64,000 nucleotides of DNA from Streptomyces sp. Ag109_O5-1 (GCF_003814875.1 NZ_RKQF01000001.1:3162001-3226000), one strand, 5' to 3'; shown: positions 37,597-46,926, counted from the stretch's first letter. Numbers and translations are program-made. The notes: generated by a model from the sequence alone, not told the origin.

Positions 37597-39786
37597 CTAC
37601 ACCCTGCTCCAGGTCTGGGTGGGGTTGCCGAGGCCGGTCCACAGCTCGACCTTGGCCCCGTTGGCCGTTCCCCAGTTGGTCACGTCGATCACAAGACCGT
37701 TGGAGCGGTCGACGATGGTTCCGTCCACACGGAACGCCCACTGCTGGCTGGTCTTGCCGTTGCACGCCCACAGGATGAGCTCGGTGCCCGCCGTGGTGCC
37801 GTCGCCGTCCGCCGCCAGGCACTTGCCCGAGACCCGGAGTTCGCCCGCCGCGGTCTGGGTGATGGTCTGGTTGGCGTTGCCCGAGCAGTCGTGGATCTGT
37901 ACCTGGACGCCGGTCGCGCCGTTCGGGACATCGAGGCAGCGGCCGGAGTTCGTGCCCTTCAGGGTGAAGGTCGCGGCCGTGGGCAGCGGGTCCTGGACGA
38001 GCTGCCAGTCCTGGGAGCCGTCGTCGGTCGAGGCGGCCAGCGTGACGGAGCCGCCGGCGGTCGCGCCGGTCATGTAGAGGCTGGTGTTCTTGACCGAACG
38101 CAGCTTGTAGTAGCCGGAGGTCGAGGACGCCACCTCGGTCCACTGCTTGTCGGTCGCGCCGTCGTCGACCCACTGGGTCAGCTTCTGGCCCGCCGTCGCC
38201 GTGCCGGTCCAGATGGCCACCGCGCGGCCGCCCGCCTTGTTCAGCAGGGTGACGTTGGAGCCCGTGGTCTGGAGGTGCCAGCGCTGGGTCAGGGAGGTGG
38301 AGCCGGCCGCGCCGAGGACGAGGTCCGGGGTGTTCCCGGTCAGGTTCGCGTCCTGGGTCTTGCCGGAGTCGGTGGTCAGGACCTGGCCCGTCAGCCGGTT
38401 GACCAGGGAGTAGTAGGCCCCGTCGGAGCGCCCGAGGTCGACCTCGGCGTACTTCACCGGCCCGACGCTCGTACCGCTCCAGGACGCCTGGAGGACCAGC
38501 ACACGGCCGGTGCCGTCGACGTACTGGAGCTGGCGGCTGTACCCGGCGGCGATCGGGGTCTGGTACTGCTTCCAGGTGCCGGTGGACGAACCGGACTCGT
38601 TCACCCAGACGCTGCCGCTGCCGGACGCGTTGTAGACGATCCGGCCGTCTGGCATCGGAAGCAGGACCGGGCTGCCGCCGGTGGCGAGGGCGCTGCCGCC
38701 GGTGGGGACGGGGAGCGAGGTGATCGCGCCGTCGGTGCCGGAGAAGAACTTCGTCGGGTCGTCGGCGATGCGGTAGCGGACGTTCGTGCCGCCGCCCCAG
38801 TACTCGTACGTCATCAGCCACTTGCCGTCGGTCGTCGGCGCGACCGTGGTCATGCCGGGGCGGCCGCCGCCGATCTCCGTCTTGCCGCTGCCCATGCTCA
38901 CGGTGGAGCCGGGGACGTCGACGACCGGGCTGCTCCAGGCGGACGCGCTGGTGCCGTCCCAGGTGCGGTGCATCAGGACCTGGCTGCCGGAGTCGGTCGC
39001 CGTGGCGTTGTCCGGGTCGATGGTCGGGGCGCCGGTGGTGGTGTCGTAGCCCGTGTAGTCGTTCTCGTCGGAGTAGTAGGCGATCAGCTGCCCGTTGTGG
39101 GCGAGCAGGTGCGGCTCCCAGACCGGGTCGACCTGCTTGTACGTGTTCGCGCTGGAGGTACGGCCGAGGCTGCCGGCGCTGCCGCCCTGCCAGGAGCCCG
39201 CGGCGATGATGTTCTGGAGGTTCCAGGTCGCGCCGTCATCCGAACTGGAGTAGAGGGCCAGTGCCACGTCCTTGCGGTCGCCGTCGCTGGTCGGCGTCCA
39301 GGAGGAGTTCGCGGCCTTCTGCTCCTCGTAGTAGTAGTCGTCGCCGGAGACGACGCTCGCGAGCAGCAGCGTGCCGGCGCTCAGGTTGCCGACGGCCTGC
39401 GGCAGCACGTAGAGGTACGGGTTCGTCCAGTTGCTCGTGTACTTGGCGTACGACGCGTCGCTCGACAGGTACGCGGGCGCCTTGACGTCGGTCAGCTTGG
39501 ACCAGGTGGTGCCGTCGTCGTCGCTCTTGTAGATCGGGAGGGTCTGGCCGACCGGAGTGGTCTCACTGTCCTCGAACGTCGCCACGATCCGCCCGTCGGG
39601 CAGCTGCGCCGACTTCGGGTAGAGCACACACGGGCTCTTGTTGCAGGCGGCCGAGTTCGTCGCCGTATAGAGGTTCGACGGGCTCGGCTGATATGCCGAC
39701 GCGGTCGTCGCGGAGGCTATGGCGAATGCCACGCCGATGCTGGTGGCCGTCGCCGCGGCGAGAGCCTTTCTTGCCCATGTTTTCAT
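37597..39786 (-). CDS. Secreted sialidase-like beta-propeller glycosidase with ricin-type lectin domains
   Basis: This 729-aa protein has a Sec signal (residues 1-31, ending TTASA), a six-bladed BNR propeller (about 35-460) with Asp boxes at 88-95 (SDDDGTTW) and 182-188 (SDDGATW), then two ricin B-like carbohydrate-binding units (about 465-605 and 610-729, with CLDV, QQW and QTW motifs). Sialidase and exo-arabinanase (GH93) folds look alike at this level, so the bond cleaved is uncertain. It should release sugars outside the cell for the nearby importer. An operator at 39903-39915 and a near match over the start region support control by the same LacI. Confidence 0.82.
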   Translation of the reverse strand: MKTWARKALAAATATSIGVAFAIASATTASAYQPSPSNLYTATNSAACNKSPCVLYPKSAQLPDGRIVATFEDSETTPVGQTLPIYKSDDDGTTWSKLTDVKAPAYLSSDASYAKYTSNWTNPYLYVLPQAVGNLSAGTLLLASVVSGDDYYYEEQKAANSSWTPTSDGDRKDVALALYSSSDDGATWNLQNIIAAGSWQGGSAGSLGRTSSANTYKQVDPVWEPHLLAHNGQLIAYYSDENDYTGYDTTTGAPTIDPDNATATDSGSQVLMHRTWDGTSASAWSSPVVDVPGSTVSMGSGKTEIGGGRPGMTTVAPTTDGKWLMTYEYWGGGTNVRYRIADDPTKFFSGTDGAITSLPVPTGGSALATGGSPVLLPMPDGRIVYNASGSGSVWVNESGSSTGTWKQYQTPIAAGYSRQLQYVDGTGRVLVLQASWSGTSVGPVKYAEVDLGRSDGAYYSLVNRLTGQVLTTDSGKTQDANLTGNTPDLVLGAAGSTSLTQRWHLQTTGSNVTLLNKAGGRAVAIWTGTATAGQKLTQWVDDGATDKQWTEVASSTSGYYKLRSVKNTSLYMTGATAGGSVTLAASTDDGSQDWQLVQDPLPTAATFTLKGTNSGRCLDVPNGATGVQVQIHDCSGNANQTITQTAAGELRVSGKCLAADGDGTTAGTELILWACNGKTSQQWAFRVDGTIVDRSNGLVIDVTNWGTANGAKVELWTGLGNPTQTWSRV

Positions 39787-39792
39787 GAATGC

Positions 39793-39805
39793 GGAAACCC
39801 TTTCG
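39793..39805. promoter_or_regulatory. Degenerate LacI-type operator at the glycosidase start
   Basis: GGAAACCCTTTCG matches CGAAANNNTTTCG at all but the first base and lies 7 bp upstream of the start codon, overlapping the ribosome binding region, where repressor binding would also block translation-coupled transcription. Confidence 0.4.
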
Positions 39806-39902
39806 CGGCCCGCTGCCCAGGGAATACGAAGGCGGCTGAATGAGCCCTGAGCGGCTGGAGTCAGTATTGGGACGCGGTACCGCCGTGTCACCGGCACGTT
39901 TC

Positions 39903-39915
39903 CGAAAGACTTTCG
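39903..39915. promoter_or_regulatory. LacI-type operator CGAAANNNTTTCG, copy 3
   Basis: CGAAAGACTTTCG, about 117 bp upstream of the secreted glycosidase start codon. Matches the two copies before the ABC importer exactly in arms and spacing. Confidence 0.65.
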
Positions 39916-40153
39916 GGTGGAACGTACCGGCGAGCTGATTCACCGTCATGAAACCGCGGCCGCCCAGGCCATACGCCATGGCGACGGGCTCGCGGGCCGG
40001 GGCAACCCGGGCCGGGGATTCCGCCGGGCGATCGCCGGGGTCGATGCCCCCGAGCGCCGCGTCCGACCACGACTGACGATCACGCGCGGCCTTTCCGCCC
40101 GAATGGACGCCCCTCACGTGGAACAGACGGCCCGCCGAAATGACGGTCCCGCA

Positions 40154-40600
40154 TTACAGCCGACGCAGCAAGGAGTTCAGTGTCTCGATCTCCTGCGCGG
40201 AGAGCTTGTCGGTGAAGTGACGGCGTACCGCGGCGTCCAGGCCGGGGCCCACGGCCGTGATGGTCTCGCGGCCGGCGTCGGTGAGGGAGACGGTGACACC
40301 GCCGGCCCGTTCGCGGGTGACCAGTCCGCGCCCGCTCATCCGGGTGAGCTGGTGGGAGATGCGGGTGCGGTCCCAGCCGAGCGACGCGGCGAGCTCGCTC
40401 TGCCGCAGGGCGCCGCCCGCCTTGCCGAGGTTGACGAGGATCGTCAGGTCCGGCTCGGACAGGCCCGCCGCCTCGGCGGTGTCCGCGATCACCCGGGCCC
40501 GGACGACTTCGTGGGCGCGCTTGAAGGCGGACCAGAGGTCGACGGGCCCCGGTACGGCCGCACCCACGGGTTCGTCGGCCCCACCCCTCGGCGTTGACAT
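40154..40600 (-). CDS. MarR-family regulator
   Basis: This 148-aa protein has the MarR winged helix (LRQSELAASLGWDRTRISHQ, residues 65-84, with the wing TRERAGGVTVSLTDAGRE). MarR dimers usually repress a divergent gene and respond to phenolic or oxidised ligands. AGAGG precedes the ATG, which itself lies inside the proximal operator, so the protein should repress its own gene. The divergent neighbour encodes an aldo-keto reductase, a common MarR target type. Confidence 0.85.
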   Translation of the reverse strand: MSTPRGGADEPVGAAVPGPVDLWSAFKRAHEVVRARVIADTAEAAGLSEPDLTILVNLGKAGGALRQSELAASLGWDRTRISHQLTRMSGRGLVTRERAGGVTVSLTDAGRETITAVGPGLDAAVRRHFTDKLSAQEIETLNSLLRRL

Positions 40601-40635
40601 ATCAACAAGCCTCTTCCTAGTGTTGAGATGTCAAC
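40593..40635. promoter_or_regulatory. Tandem MarR operators GTTGANNNNTCAAC
   Basis: GTTGACATATCAAC (40593-40606) and GTTGAGATGTCAAC (40622-40635) are two 14-bp inverted repeats with 5-bp arms, starts 29 bp apart (nearly three helical turns), between the divergent marR and aldo-keto reductase genes. Confidence 0.8.
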
Positions 40636-40710
40636 GCTAACAGTGCGGCCTCGCCTTCGGGCGCCGCCCCTGTCAGTCGCGCCTGCCTCCCCCGCCCCAC
40701 GGAAGGATCC

Positions 40711-41757
40711 ATGCGTACCCGACCCCTTGGACCCGACGGCCCGCACGTCGCCCCGCTCGCGCTGGGCTGCGCCGGAATGTCCGACCACACCTCCCCCGCC
40801 GACGAGACGGACGCCGTCACCACGATCCGTACGGCCCTCGACGCCGGCGTCGCCCTCCTCGACACCGCGGACTTCTACGGCATGGGCCACAACGAGGACC
40901 TCATCCGACGCACCCTGCGCCCCGCGGACCGCGGCAAGGCGGTCCTGAGCGTCAAGTTCGGCGCCCTGCGCGGACCCGACGGGGCGTTCCTCGGCATCGA
41001 GGGCCGGCCCGCCCACGTCAAGAACGCGCTCGCCCACTCGCTGCGCCGCCTCGGCACCGACCACGTCGACATCTACCGCCCCGCCCGCCTCGCCCCCGAC
41101 ACCCCCGTGGAGGACACGGTCGGAGCCGTCGCCGAGCTGGTCCAGGCCGGGTACGTGCGCCACATCGGGCTCTCCGAGGTGGGTCCTGAGACCATCCGCC
41201 GTGCCCACGCCGTACACCCGATCTGCGATGTGCAGGTCGAGTACTCCCTGTTCAGCCGGGGTCCCGAGACCAACGGCATCCTGGCCGTCTGCCGCGAGCT
41301 GGGGATCGGTGTCACCGCCTACGGGGTCCTCGGGCACGGTCTGCTCACCGGCTCCTACCGGCAGCCCGCAGGCGGCGACCCGCGCGCCGGCTGGCTGCCC
41401 CGCTTCCTCCCCGGTCACCTCGCCACCAACCTCGCCCTGGTCGACCGGCTGCGGCCGCTCGCCGAGGCGCACGGCGTCACCGTCGCGCAGCTCGCCATCG
41501 CCTGGGTCATGGCACAGGGCCGCGAGCACCCCACCGTCGTGACCCTCGTGGGCGCCCGCAGGCCGCACCGCGTCCAGGACGCCCTGGCCGCGGCCGGCCT
41601 CGTCCTGACCGACGCGGAACTCCGCGCGATCGACGCCGCCGTCCCGGCCGACGCGGTGGCCGGAACCCGCTATGCCGCGCCCCTCATGGCCCTGCTGGAC
41701 AGCGAGCGCGGCGCGCGGCCGCCTGCCACGGAACAAGAAAGGCTCTCCGCACCATGA
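40711..41757 (+). CDS. Aldo-keto reductase
   Basis: This 348-aa NADPH-type aldo-keto reductase has the family tetrad residues Asp and Tyr in LLDTADFYGMGHNE (about 50-63) and Lys in VLSVKFGALR (about 80). The fourth, usually His in YxxHR, is missing: the segment reads DIYRPARLAPDTP. The same RPAR variant occurs in a recognised actinobacterial subgroup, so the protein is probably still active. A good ATG lies 76 bp past the distal MarR operator. It overlaps the dehydrogenase gene downstream (ATGA), so both likely act on one aldehyde or ketone under MarR control. Confidence 0.83.
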   Translation: MRTRPLGPDGPHVAPLALGCAGMSDHTSPADETDAVTTIRTALDAGVALLDTADFYGMGHNEDLIRRTLRPADRGKAVLSVKFGALRGPDGAFLGIEGRPAHVKNALAHSLRRLGTDHVDIYRPARLAPDTPVEDTVGAVAELVQAGYVRHIGLSEVGPETIRRAHAVHPICDVQVEYSLFSRGPETNGILAVCRELGIGVTAYGVLGHGLLTGSYRQPAGGDPRAGWLPRFLPGHLATNLALVDRLRPLAEAHGVTVAQLAIAWVMAQGREHPTVVTLVGARRPHRVQDALAAAGLVLTDAELRAIDAAVPADAVAGTRYAAPLMALLDSERGARPPATEQERLSAP

Positions 41758-42887
41758 TCACCATGAACACATCTGAGTCACCGCTCGCCGAGCGCGCCCG
41801 GTCCGGGAAGCCGATCGGCGTGGGGATCATCGGGCTCGGGGCCCACGACAGCTGGGCCGAGCGCGCCCACCTGCCGGCCCTGCGCGCCGTCCCGGGCTAC
41901 GAGTTGACGGCCCTGAGCACGAGTTCGCGGGAGTCGGCGGAGCGCTCCGGACAGGTGCACGGTGTGTCCCGCACCTTCGGGACGGCGGCCGAGCTGGCCG
42001 CCTGCGACGAGGTGGACCTCGTGGTGGTGGCGGTGAAGGTGCCGTACCACCGGGAACTGGTGGCGGCAGCCCTCGGCGCCGGCAAGGGCGTGCTGTGCGA
42101 GTGGCCGCTGGGCAACGGGCTCGCGGAGGCCGAGGACATGGCCCGGGAGGCGCACGGCCGCGCCGTGCCGACCGTCGTCGGGCTCCAGGCACGGTCCCAC
42201 CCGGTCCTCGCCTACGCCCGCCACCTCGTGGCCGACGGCTACGTGGGGAAAGTGCTGTCCACGACGGTCGTGGGCGCCGGCGGAGCCTGGGGCGCCACCG
42301 TCGCACCGCGCGCCCGCTACGTTCTCGACGCTGCCAACGGCGCGACCATGCTGACCATCCCCTTCGCGCACACGCTCGACGGGCTCGTGTCCGTCCTGGG
42401 AGAGCTCGGGGAACTGCGGATCCGGCAGACGTCACGGCGTACGTCGGCCGTGGACACCGAGAGCGGAGAGACCGTGCCCATGACCGCCGCGGACCAGGTG
42501 GTGGCCTCGGGACGGCTGCCGGGCGGCGCGGTGGCCACCTTCCACTACCGCGGAGGCATGTCGCGGGGCACCAACTTCCGCTGGGAGATCAACGGCACCG
42601 AGGGCGACCTCGTCCTCACCGCCCCGATCGGCCAGCCCCAGCTCAGCCCACTCGCCCTCGAAGGCGGCCGCGGGGCGTCCACCGGGCTCGCGCCGCTGCC
42701 CGTGCCGGACTCGTACGTTCTCGTCCCCGGGCTGGACCCCCAGGCCGACGCACCGGCCTACGCGGTCGCCCACGCCTACCACCGGTTCCTGGAGGACCTC
42801 CGCGGGGGCGCCGCACCGGCCGTACCCGACTTCGCACACGGCGCCGCCCTGCACCGCACCATCGAGACGGCGCTCGCTCCATCCTGA
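41754..42887 (+). CDS. Gfo/Idh/MocA-family dehydrogenase
   Basis: This 377-aa oxidoreductase has a Rossmann nucleotide site (GVGIIGLGAHDSWAERAHL, about 22-40), the family motif GKGVLCEWPLGN (about 108-119, EKP variant as EWP) and a C-terminal substrate domain. It resembles galactose 1-dehydrogenase or Gal80-like proteins, but the sugar is not certain. It starts at an ATG overlapping the aldo-keto reductase stop; a second ATG three codons later is an alternative. It is unrelated in position to the collapsed Gfo/Idh minigene at 48138. Confidence 0.82.
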   Translation: MITMNTSESPLAERARSGKPIGVGIIGLGAHDSWAERAHLPALRAVPGYELTALSTSSRESAERSGQVHGVSRTFGTAAELAACDEVDLVVVAVKVPYHRELVAAALGAGKGVLCEWPLGNGLAEAEDMAREAHGRAVPTVVGLQARSHPVLAYARHLVADGYVGKVLSTTVVGAGGAWGATVAPRARYVLDAANGATMLTIPFAHTLDGLVSVLGELGELRIRQTSRRTSAVDTESGETVPMTAADQVVASGRLPGGAVATFHYRGGMSRGTNFRWEINGTEGDLVLTAPIGQPQLSPLALEGGRGASTGLAPLPVPDSYVLVPGLDPQADAPAYAVAHAYHRFLEDLRGGAAPAVPDFAHGAALHRTIETALAPS

Positions 42888-42904
42888 GCAGGCGGCCGTC
42901 ACCC

Positions 42905-42948
42905 TGTGCGGTTGTTGTCCGCCGTGTGTGCGGTTGTCGTCCGTCGTG
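42905..42948. repeat. 22-bp imperfect tandem repeat upstream of the SpoIIE gene
   Basis: Two 22-bp copies beginning TGTGCGGTTGT (42905-42926 and 42927-42948) differ at two positions. They lie 40 to 83 bp before the phosphatase start codon, where promoter elements would be expected. Confidence 0.7.
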
Positions 42949-42987
42949 CGGCACGGGATGCTGAGGGAGCACGGAGGAAGCGGTGTC

Positions 42988-45372
42988 ATGGATCGTTTTC
43001 CGAATGCTGCCAACGTCGACTTCCACAGCCCTCTGGACCTCTCCAAGGCGGCCACCGCGGTACTGGACGCCGAGGGCCGCGTCTGCGGGTGGGGCCCCTC
43101 GGCCCGGCGCCTGCTCGGCCATCCGGCCGAGGACGTGCTCGGCCGGCCCGCCGCCCGGCTGCTGGCCGGGTCCACCGAGCAGCGGCTGTCCGCCCTCTGC
43201 GCGGCGCACAAGCCCCGCAGCACGGTCCTGGACCTCCACTGCCAGGACGGACGCACCCTGCGCGCGGCCGTGACGTTCAGCTCGCTGGCACACTGGGGCG
43301 CCGCCGCGACCGTCGTGGTCGCGGCCGACCTGGCGGAGCTGCGCGGCTGGGAGGCGCAGCTGGCGATGCTGCAGGGGCTGGCGACCGAGTCCTCCGTGGG
43401 CCTGACGATCTTCGACACCGACTTTCACGTCGTCTGGGGGAACGTCTCCACCGATCTGGAGCTCGCGGGGGTCGCCCAGTACGTCGGCCTGCACGCCTCG
43501 GCCCTCTTCCCCGAGGGCGAATTCATCTCCCGCCACCATCCCCCGGACGAGGACCAGGTGATGGAGCAGGTCCTGAAGACGGGGGAACCCATCCTGGGCA
43601 TGCACTACCGGGGGCGCGCCCCCGCCGACCCGGGGCGCGAGCACGTCTGGTCCTGCTCCTACTACCGGCTGGTGGACGCCCGGGGCGAACCGCTGGGGCT
43701 GTTCGAGGAGTCCCTGGACATCACCGAGCAGTACCGCGCCCAGGAACGGCTGTCGCTGCTCGTCCGGGCCGGGAAACGCATCGGTGCCTCGCTGGACGTG
43801 CGCCGTACGGCCGCGGAGCTCGCCGACGTGGCGGTGCCGCAGCTGGCCGACGAGGTGCTGGTGGACCTGCCGCCGGCGGTCATCGAGGGACGGCAGCCGC
43901 CGACCGGCTCGGCGCCGGGGCACAGTCTGCTGCGGATGCACGGCCGGACGCCGGAGGAGTTCCGGACCACTCCCGTCTCCTATCCGCCCTCGTCACTGCA
44001 GGCCCTGAGCCTGGCCACCAGCCGCCCCGTCGTCGGCGACACCACGTCCGAGGAAGCGGGCGAGGGAGCGGGCGGGCGGGGTACGGCCGCCCGGCCCTGC
44101 TGCCTCTTCGTCCCGCTGCTCGCCCGCGACGCGGTCCTCGGCCTCGCCACCTTCCGGCGCGACAGCAACCCCGACCCCTTCGGGCCCGAGGAGCAGACCC
44201 TTGCCGTGGAACTGGCCGAGCGGGCCGCCGTCGGTATCGACAACGCCCGCCGTTACACCAGCCAGCACGAGGCGGCCCTGGTACTGCAGCACAGCCTGCT
44301 GCCCCGGCACCTGCCCGAGCAGAGCGCGGTCGAGGTGGCGTACCGCTATCTGCCCGCCGACAGCCGCGTGGGCGTAGGCGGCGACTGGTTCGACCTGATC
44401 CCGCTGTCCGGTGCCAGAGTCGGCCTGACCGTCGGCGACGTGGTCGGCCACGGGGTGCACGCGGCCGCGACCATGGGCCGGCTGCGCGCCACCGTACGGA
44501 CCCTCGCCCTGCTCGACCTGGACCCTGCCGAGCTGCTCACCCGGCTGGACGGCCTGGTCGCGCAGGACTCGGAACCCCACGCGGACGACGGGCTCGGCGA
44601 CGAGGCGCTCGGGGTGACCTGCCTGTACGCGATCTACGACCCGGTCAGCGGGCGCTGTGTCTGGGCGAGCGCGGGCCATCCCCCGCCGATCGTGGCCGAC
44701 GCGAGCGGCTCGGTGGCCCTGTCCGCGCTGGCGCCGGGACCGCCCCTGGGGCTGGGCAGCCTGCCCTACGAGAACGTCGAGCTGAACCTGTCCGACGGCA
44801 GTGTGGTGGCGTTCTTCACCGACGGTGTCGTGGAGGACCGGCGTACCGACATCGACAGTGGGATCGACCGGCTCGCCCATGTGCTGACCTGGCAGCGCTG
44901 CCCGCTGGAGGAACTGTGCGACCGGGCCCTGTCGACCCTGCCGCCCGGCCCCCAGGCGGACGACGCGACGCTGCTGCTCATCCGCACCCGGCGGCTCGGC
45001 GGCGACCGGGTGGCGGACCTGGAGCTGCCGCCCGACCCGGCCATGGTGGCGCACGCCCGCACGGACACCGAGCGCCAGCTGGAGAGCTGGGGGCTGTCCG
45101 AACTGTCGTTCACCGCCGAGCTCGTGGTGAGCGAGCTGGTCACCAACAGCATCCGGTACGCCACCGGGCCCGTCATGCTGAGGCTGATCCGGGACCGTTC
45201 CCTCCTGTGCGAGGTCTCCGACAACGCGCACACGGCACCTCACCTACGGCGCGCCCGCCGGGACGACGAGGGCGGCCGCGGTCTCTTCCTCGTCGCCCAG
45301 GTGTCCCAGCGGTGGGGCACCCGGTACACCTCGTCCGGGAAGACCATCTGGGCCGAACTCGCCATCCCCTAG
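42988..45372 (+). CDS. PAS-GAF-SpoIIE phosphatase with RsbW-like kinase domain
   Basis: This 794-aa cytoplasmic signalling protein carries two PAS-like domains (about 15-110 and 130-240), a GAF domain (about 265-425), a SpoIIE/PP2C phosphatase (about 440-665, with VGVGGDWFDLIPL and VGDVVGHGVHAA supplying metal Asp residues) and a C-terminal HATPase domain (about 680-790, with ELVVSELVTNSIRYA). Such proteins act on anti-anti-sigma factors; the fused kinase-like domain could do both steps. GGAGGAAG before the ATG at 42988 sets the start, 20 codons inside the longer open frame. It overlaps the end of the convergent serine hydrolase gene by 4 bp. Confidence 0.85.
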   Translation: MDRFPNAANVDFHSPLDLSKAATAVLDAEGRVCGWGPSARRLLGHPAEDVLGRPAARLLAGSTEQRLSALCAAHKPRSTVLDLHCQDGRTLRAAVTFSSLAHWGAAATVVVAADLAELRGWEAQLAMLQGLATESSVGLTIFDTDFHVVWGNVSTDLELAGVAQYVGLHASALFPEGEFISRHHPPDEDQVMEQVLKTGEPILGMHYRGRAPADPGREHVWSCSYYRLVDARGEPLGLFEESLDITEQYRAQERLSLLVRAGKRIGASLDVRRTAAELADVAVPQLADEVLVDLPPAVIEGRQPPTGSAPGHSLLRMHGRTPEEFRTTPVSYPPSSLQALSLATSRPVVGDTTSEEAGEGAGGRGTAARPCCLFVPLLARDAVLGLATFRRDSNPDPFGPEEQTLAVELAERAAVGIDNARRYTSQHEAALVLQHSLLPRHLPEQSAVEVAYRYLPADSRVGVGGDWFDLIPLSGARVGLTVGDVVGHGVHAAATMGRLRATVRTLALLDLDPAELLTRLDGLVAQDSEPHADDGLGDEALGVTCLYAIYDPVSGRCVWASAGHPPPIVADASGSVALSALAPGPPLGLGSLPYENVELNLSDGSVVAFFTDGVVEDRRTDIDSGIDRLAHVLTWQRCPLEELCDRALSTLPPGPQADDATLLLIRTRRLGGDRVADLELPPDPAMVAHARTDTERQLESWGLSELSFTAELVVSELVTNSIRYATGPVMLRLIRDRSLLCEVSDNAHTAPHLRRARRDDEGGRGLFLVAQVSQRWGTRYTSSGKTIWAELAIP

Positions 45373-46607
45373 CGGCCCTTGGCGGGCCTGTCGCACAGGA
45401 CGTGGTCGACGAGGGCGCCGGTCGCACGGTTGAGGGCGGCCAGGTCCGGCGGGGCCGTCGTGGTGGTGATGGACACGGTCACGGCGCGCCTGCCGTCCGC
45501 GCTCACCGCGGGGCGGGTGTTGACGCCGGCCCCGTCGCCCTCGTGGGTGTAGTAGAAGCCGCCGCAGGAGAGCGGGATCCTGCGCAGCCCGAGGCCGTAC
45601 GTGCCCTCGGGCATCTCGGCCACGTCCTCCGGGTCGTCGGTCCGTTCGACGGTCCGCCGCATCTCCCGCCACTGCTCGGCGGCGAGCAGCCGGCCGCCGG
45701 CCAGGGCGCGGAAGAAGGTGTTCAGGTCGGCGGTGGTGCTCACCACGCCCGAGTCCGCGGTGTGCTGGAGGCTGTGGTCGGTGACGTCGAGACGCCTGCC
45801 GTCGGCGTCGGTCAGATACGCGTTCACATGCGGGTCGGGCAGGTGCGGGTCGAGTCCGGGAATCGAGGTGTCCCGCAGTCCCAGCCTCGCGATCACCCGC
45901 CGCTCGACCAGTTCCGCCCAGCTCGCACCGCCGGCCTTCTCGGCGATCATCCCGGCCAGCAGGTAGTTGGTGTTGGAGTACGCCCAGCGGGTGCCACCGC
46001 CCGGCTCGGGCACGAACACCGGCCGGTGCCTCATCGCCACCGCGACCAGGTCGGCCGCGGGTGTGGTGTCGTAGCGGTTCTCGTCGAAGTGGTTGATCAG
46101 CCGGTCCTGGATCTCCGGGTCGTCGATGTAGTCGTACAGTCCGCTGGTCTGGCGGAGCAGGTCGCGGACGGTGATACGGCTGCCGTCGTTGCCGCTGCCC
46201 GCGACGACGCCCGGCAGCCAGTGCTCGACGGTGTCGTCGAGCGACAGCCGCTTCTCCGCGACGAGTTGCAGGACCACGGTCGCCGTGAACGTCTTGGTGG
46301 TGCTGGCCACCCGGAAGTGCGCGTTCCAGGGGATCGGCTCCGGGGAGTCGATCGTCCGGGTGCCGATGCGCGCCATGAGCGGCGCGCCCCGCGTCCCGTC
46401 GACCCTGGCGAGCACGTTCACATCGCCTCCCCCGGCCTGCCGTACGGCCGCCAGGTCCTGCCGGAGTTCGTCCGCGCCGTAGTGGTGCCTCGCGGCCGGG
46501 TGCCCGGCGGTCGCGGCGGCGGTCGCGGTCATGGGTGAGGCGACCGCCACGAGCAGCGCTGCGGTGAGTACGGCGGCCCTGGCCTTCTTCGACGACGGCG
46601 TCTTCAT
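45369..46607 (-). CDS. Exported serine hydrolase (class C beta-lactamase/DD-peptidase fold)
   Basis: This 412-aa protein has a Sec signal (about 1-31, basic MKTPSSKKAR then a hydrophobic core) and the motifs of penicillin-recognising hydrolases: S-x-x-K in VASTTKTFTA (about 100-109), Y-S-N in RWAYSNTNYLL (about 208-218) and H-x-G in HEGDGAG (about 370). Candidates are a D-alanyl-D-alanine peptidase, esterase or weak beta-lactamase. GGGGGA precedes the ATG. Its promoter region (46608-46926) includes one CTAGAACGT-type site that also occurs at the inositol locus. Confidence 0.83.
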   Translation of the reverse strand: MKTPSSKKARAAVLTAALLVAVASPMTATAAATAGHPAARHHYGADELRQDLAAVRQAGGGDVNVLARVDGTRGAPLMARIGTRTIDSPEPIPWNAHFRVASTTKTFTATVVLQLVAEKRLSLDDTVEHWLPGVVAGSGNDGSRITVRDLLRQTSGLYDYIDDPEIQDRLINHFDENRYDTTPAADLVAVAMRHRPVFVPEPGGGTRWAYSNTNYLLAGMIAEKAGGASWAELVERRVIARLGLRDTSIPGLDPHLPDPHVNAYLTDADGRRLDVTDHSLQHTADSGVVSTTADLNTFFRALAGGRLLAAEQWREMRRTVERTDDPEDVAEMPEGTYGLGLRRIPLSCGGFYYTHEGDGAGVNTRPAVSADGRRAVTVSITTTTAPPDLAALNRATGALVDHVLCDRPAKGR

Positions 46608-46926
46608 GTTCGTATCCCCCGTGCTGTGGGTCCTGTCCGGTGACGGTCACCAGCGAACCGGATCCGGAGGAACGAGGACATGGGACAGCCCACCGGATGA
46701 GGGGTGTACGTAAGCCCCCTGCCCCGTCCGGGCCCCGCCGCCGCACTCGTGGAGACCCGTTCACCGGAGACGCGTCCGCTTGCCGCATGTGCGGCGGTCT
46801 GTGCGCGGCTGATGCCGGAAGGTTGTCCCGGCGCACACCGCCGGTGTGAGCACGAACGTTCGCCCCTGCTCGGCTAGAACGTTATAGAGGATCCGATCGG
46901 AGGGTTCGTCCCTGCCCGGAAGGGGG
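46608..46926. other. Intergenic control region
   Basis: I see no gene in these 319 bp. It lies upstream of the leftward serine hydrolase and downstream of the leftward lacI gene, and contains a near-palindrome at 46874-46887. Confidence 0.5.
46874..46887. promoter_or_regulatory. CTAGAACGT-type site, copy 1
   Basis: CTAGAACGTTATAG is a 14-bp palindrome with one mismatched pair. It shares CTAGAACGT and the closing TAG with the copy at 48107-48120 on the other side of the lacI gene. Confidence 0.5.

Larger units (their letters stand above)
39787..40153. other. Control region of the secreted glycosidase
   Basis: No gene is supported in these 367 bp. It holds the operator at 39903-39915 and the degenerate copy at 39793-39805; toward MarR I see nothing further. 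Confidence 0.6.
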
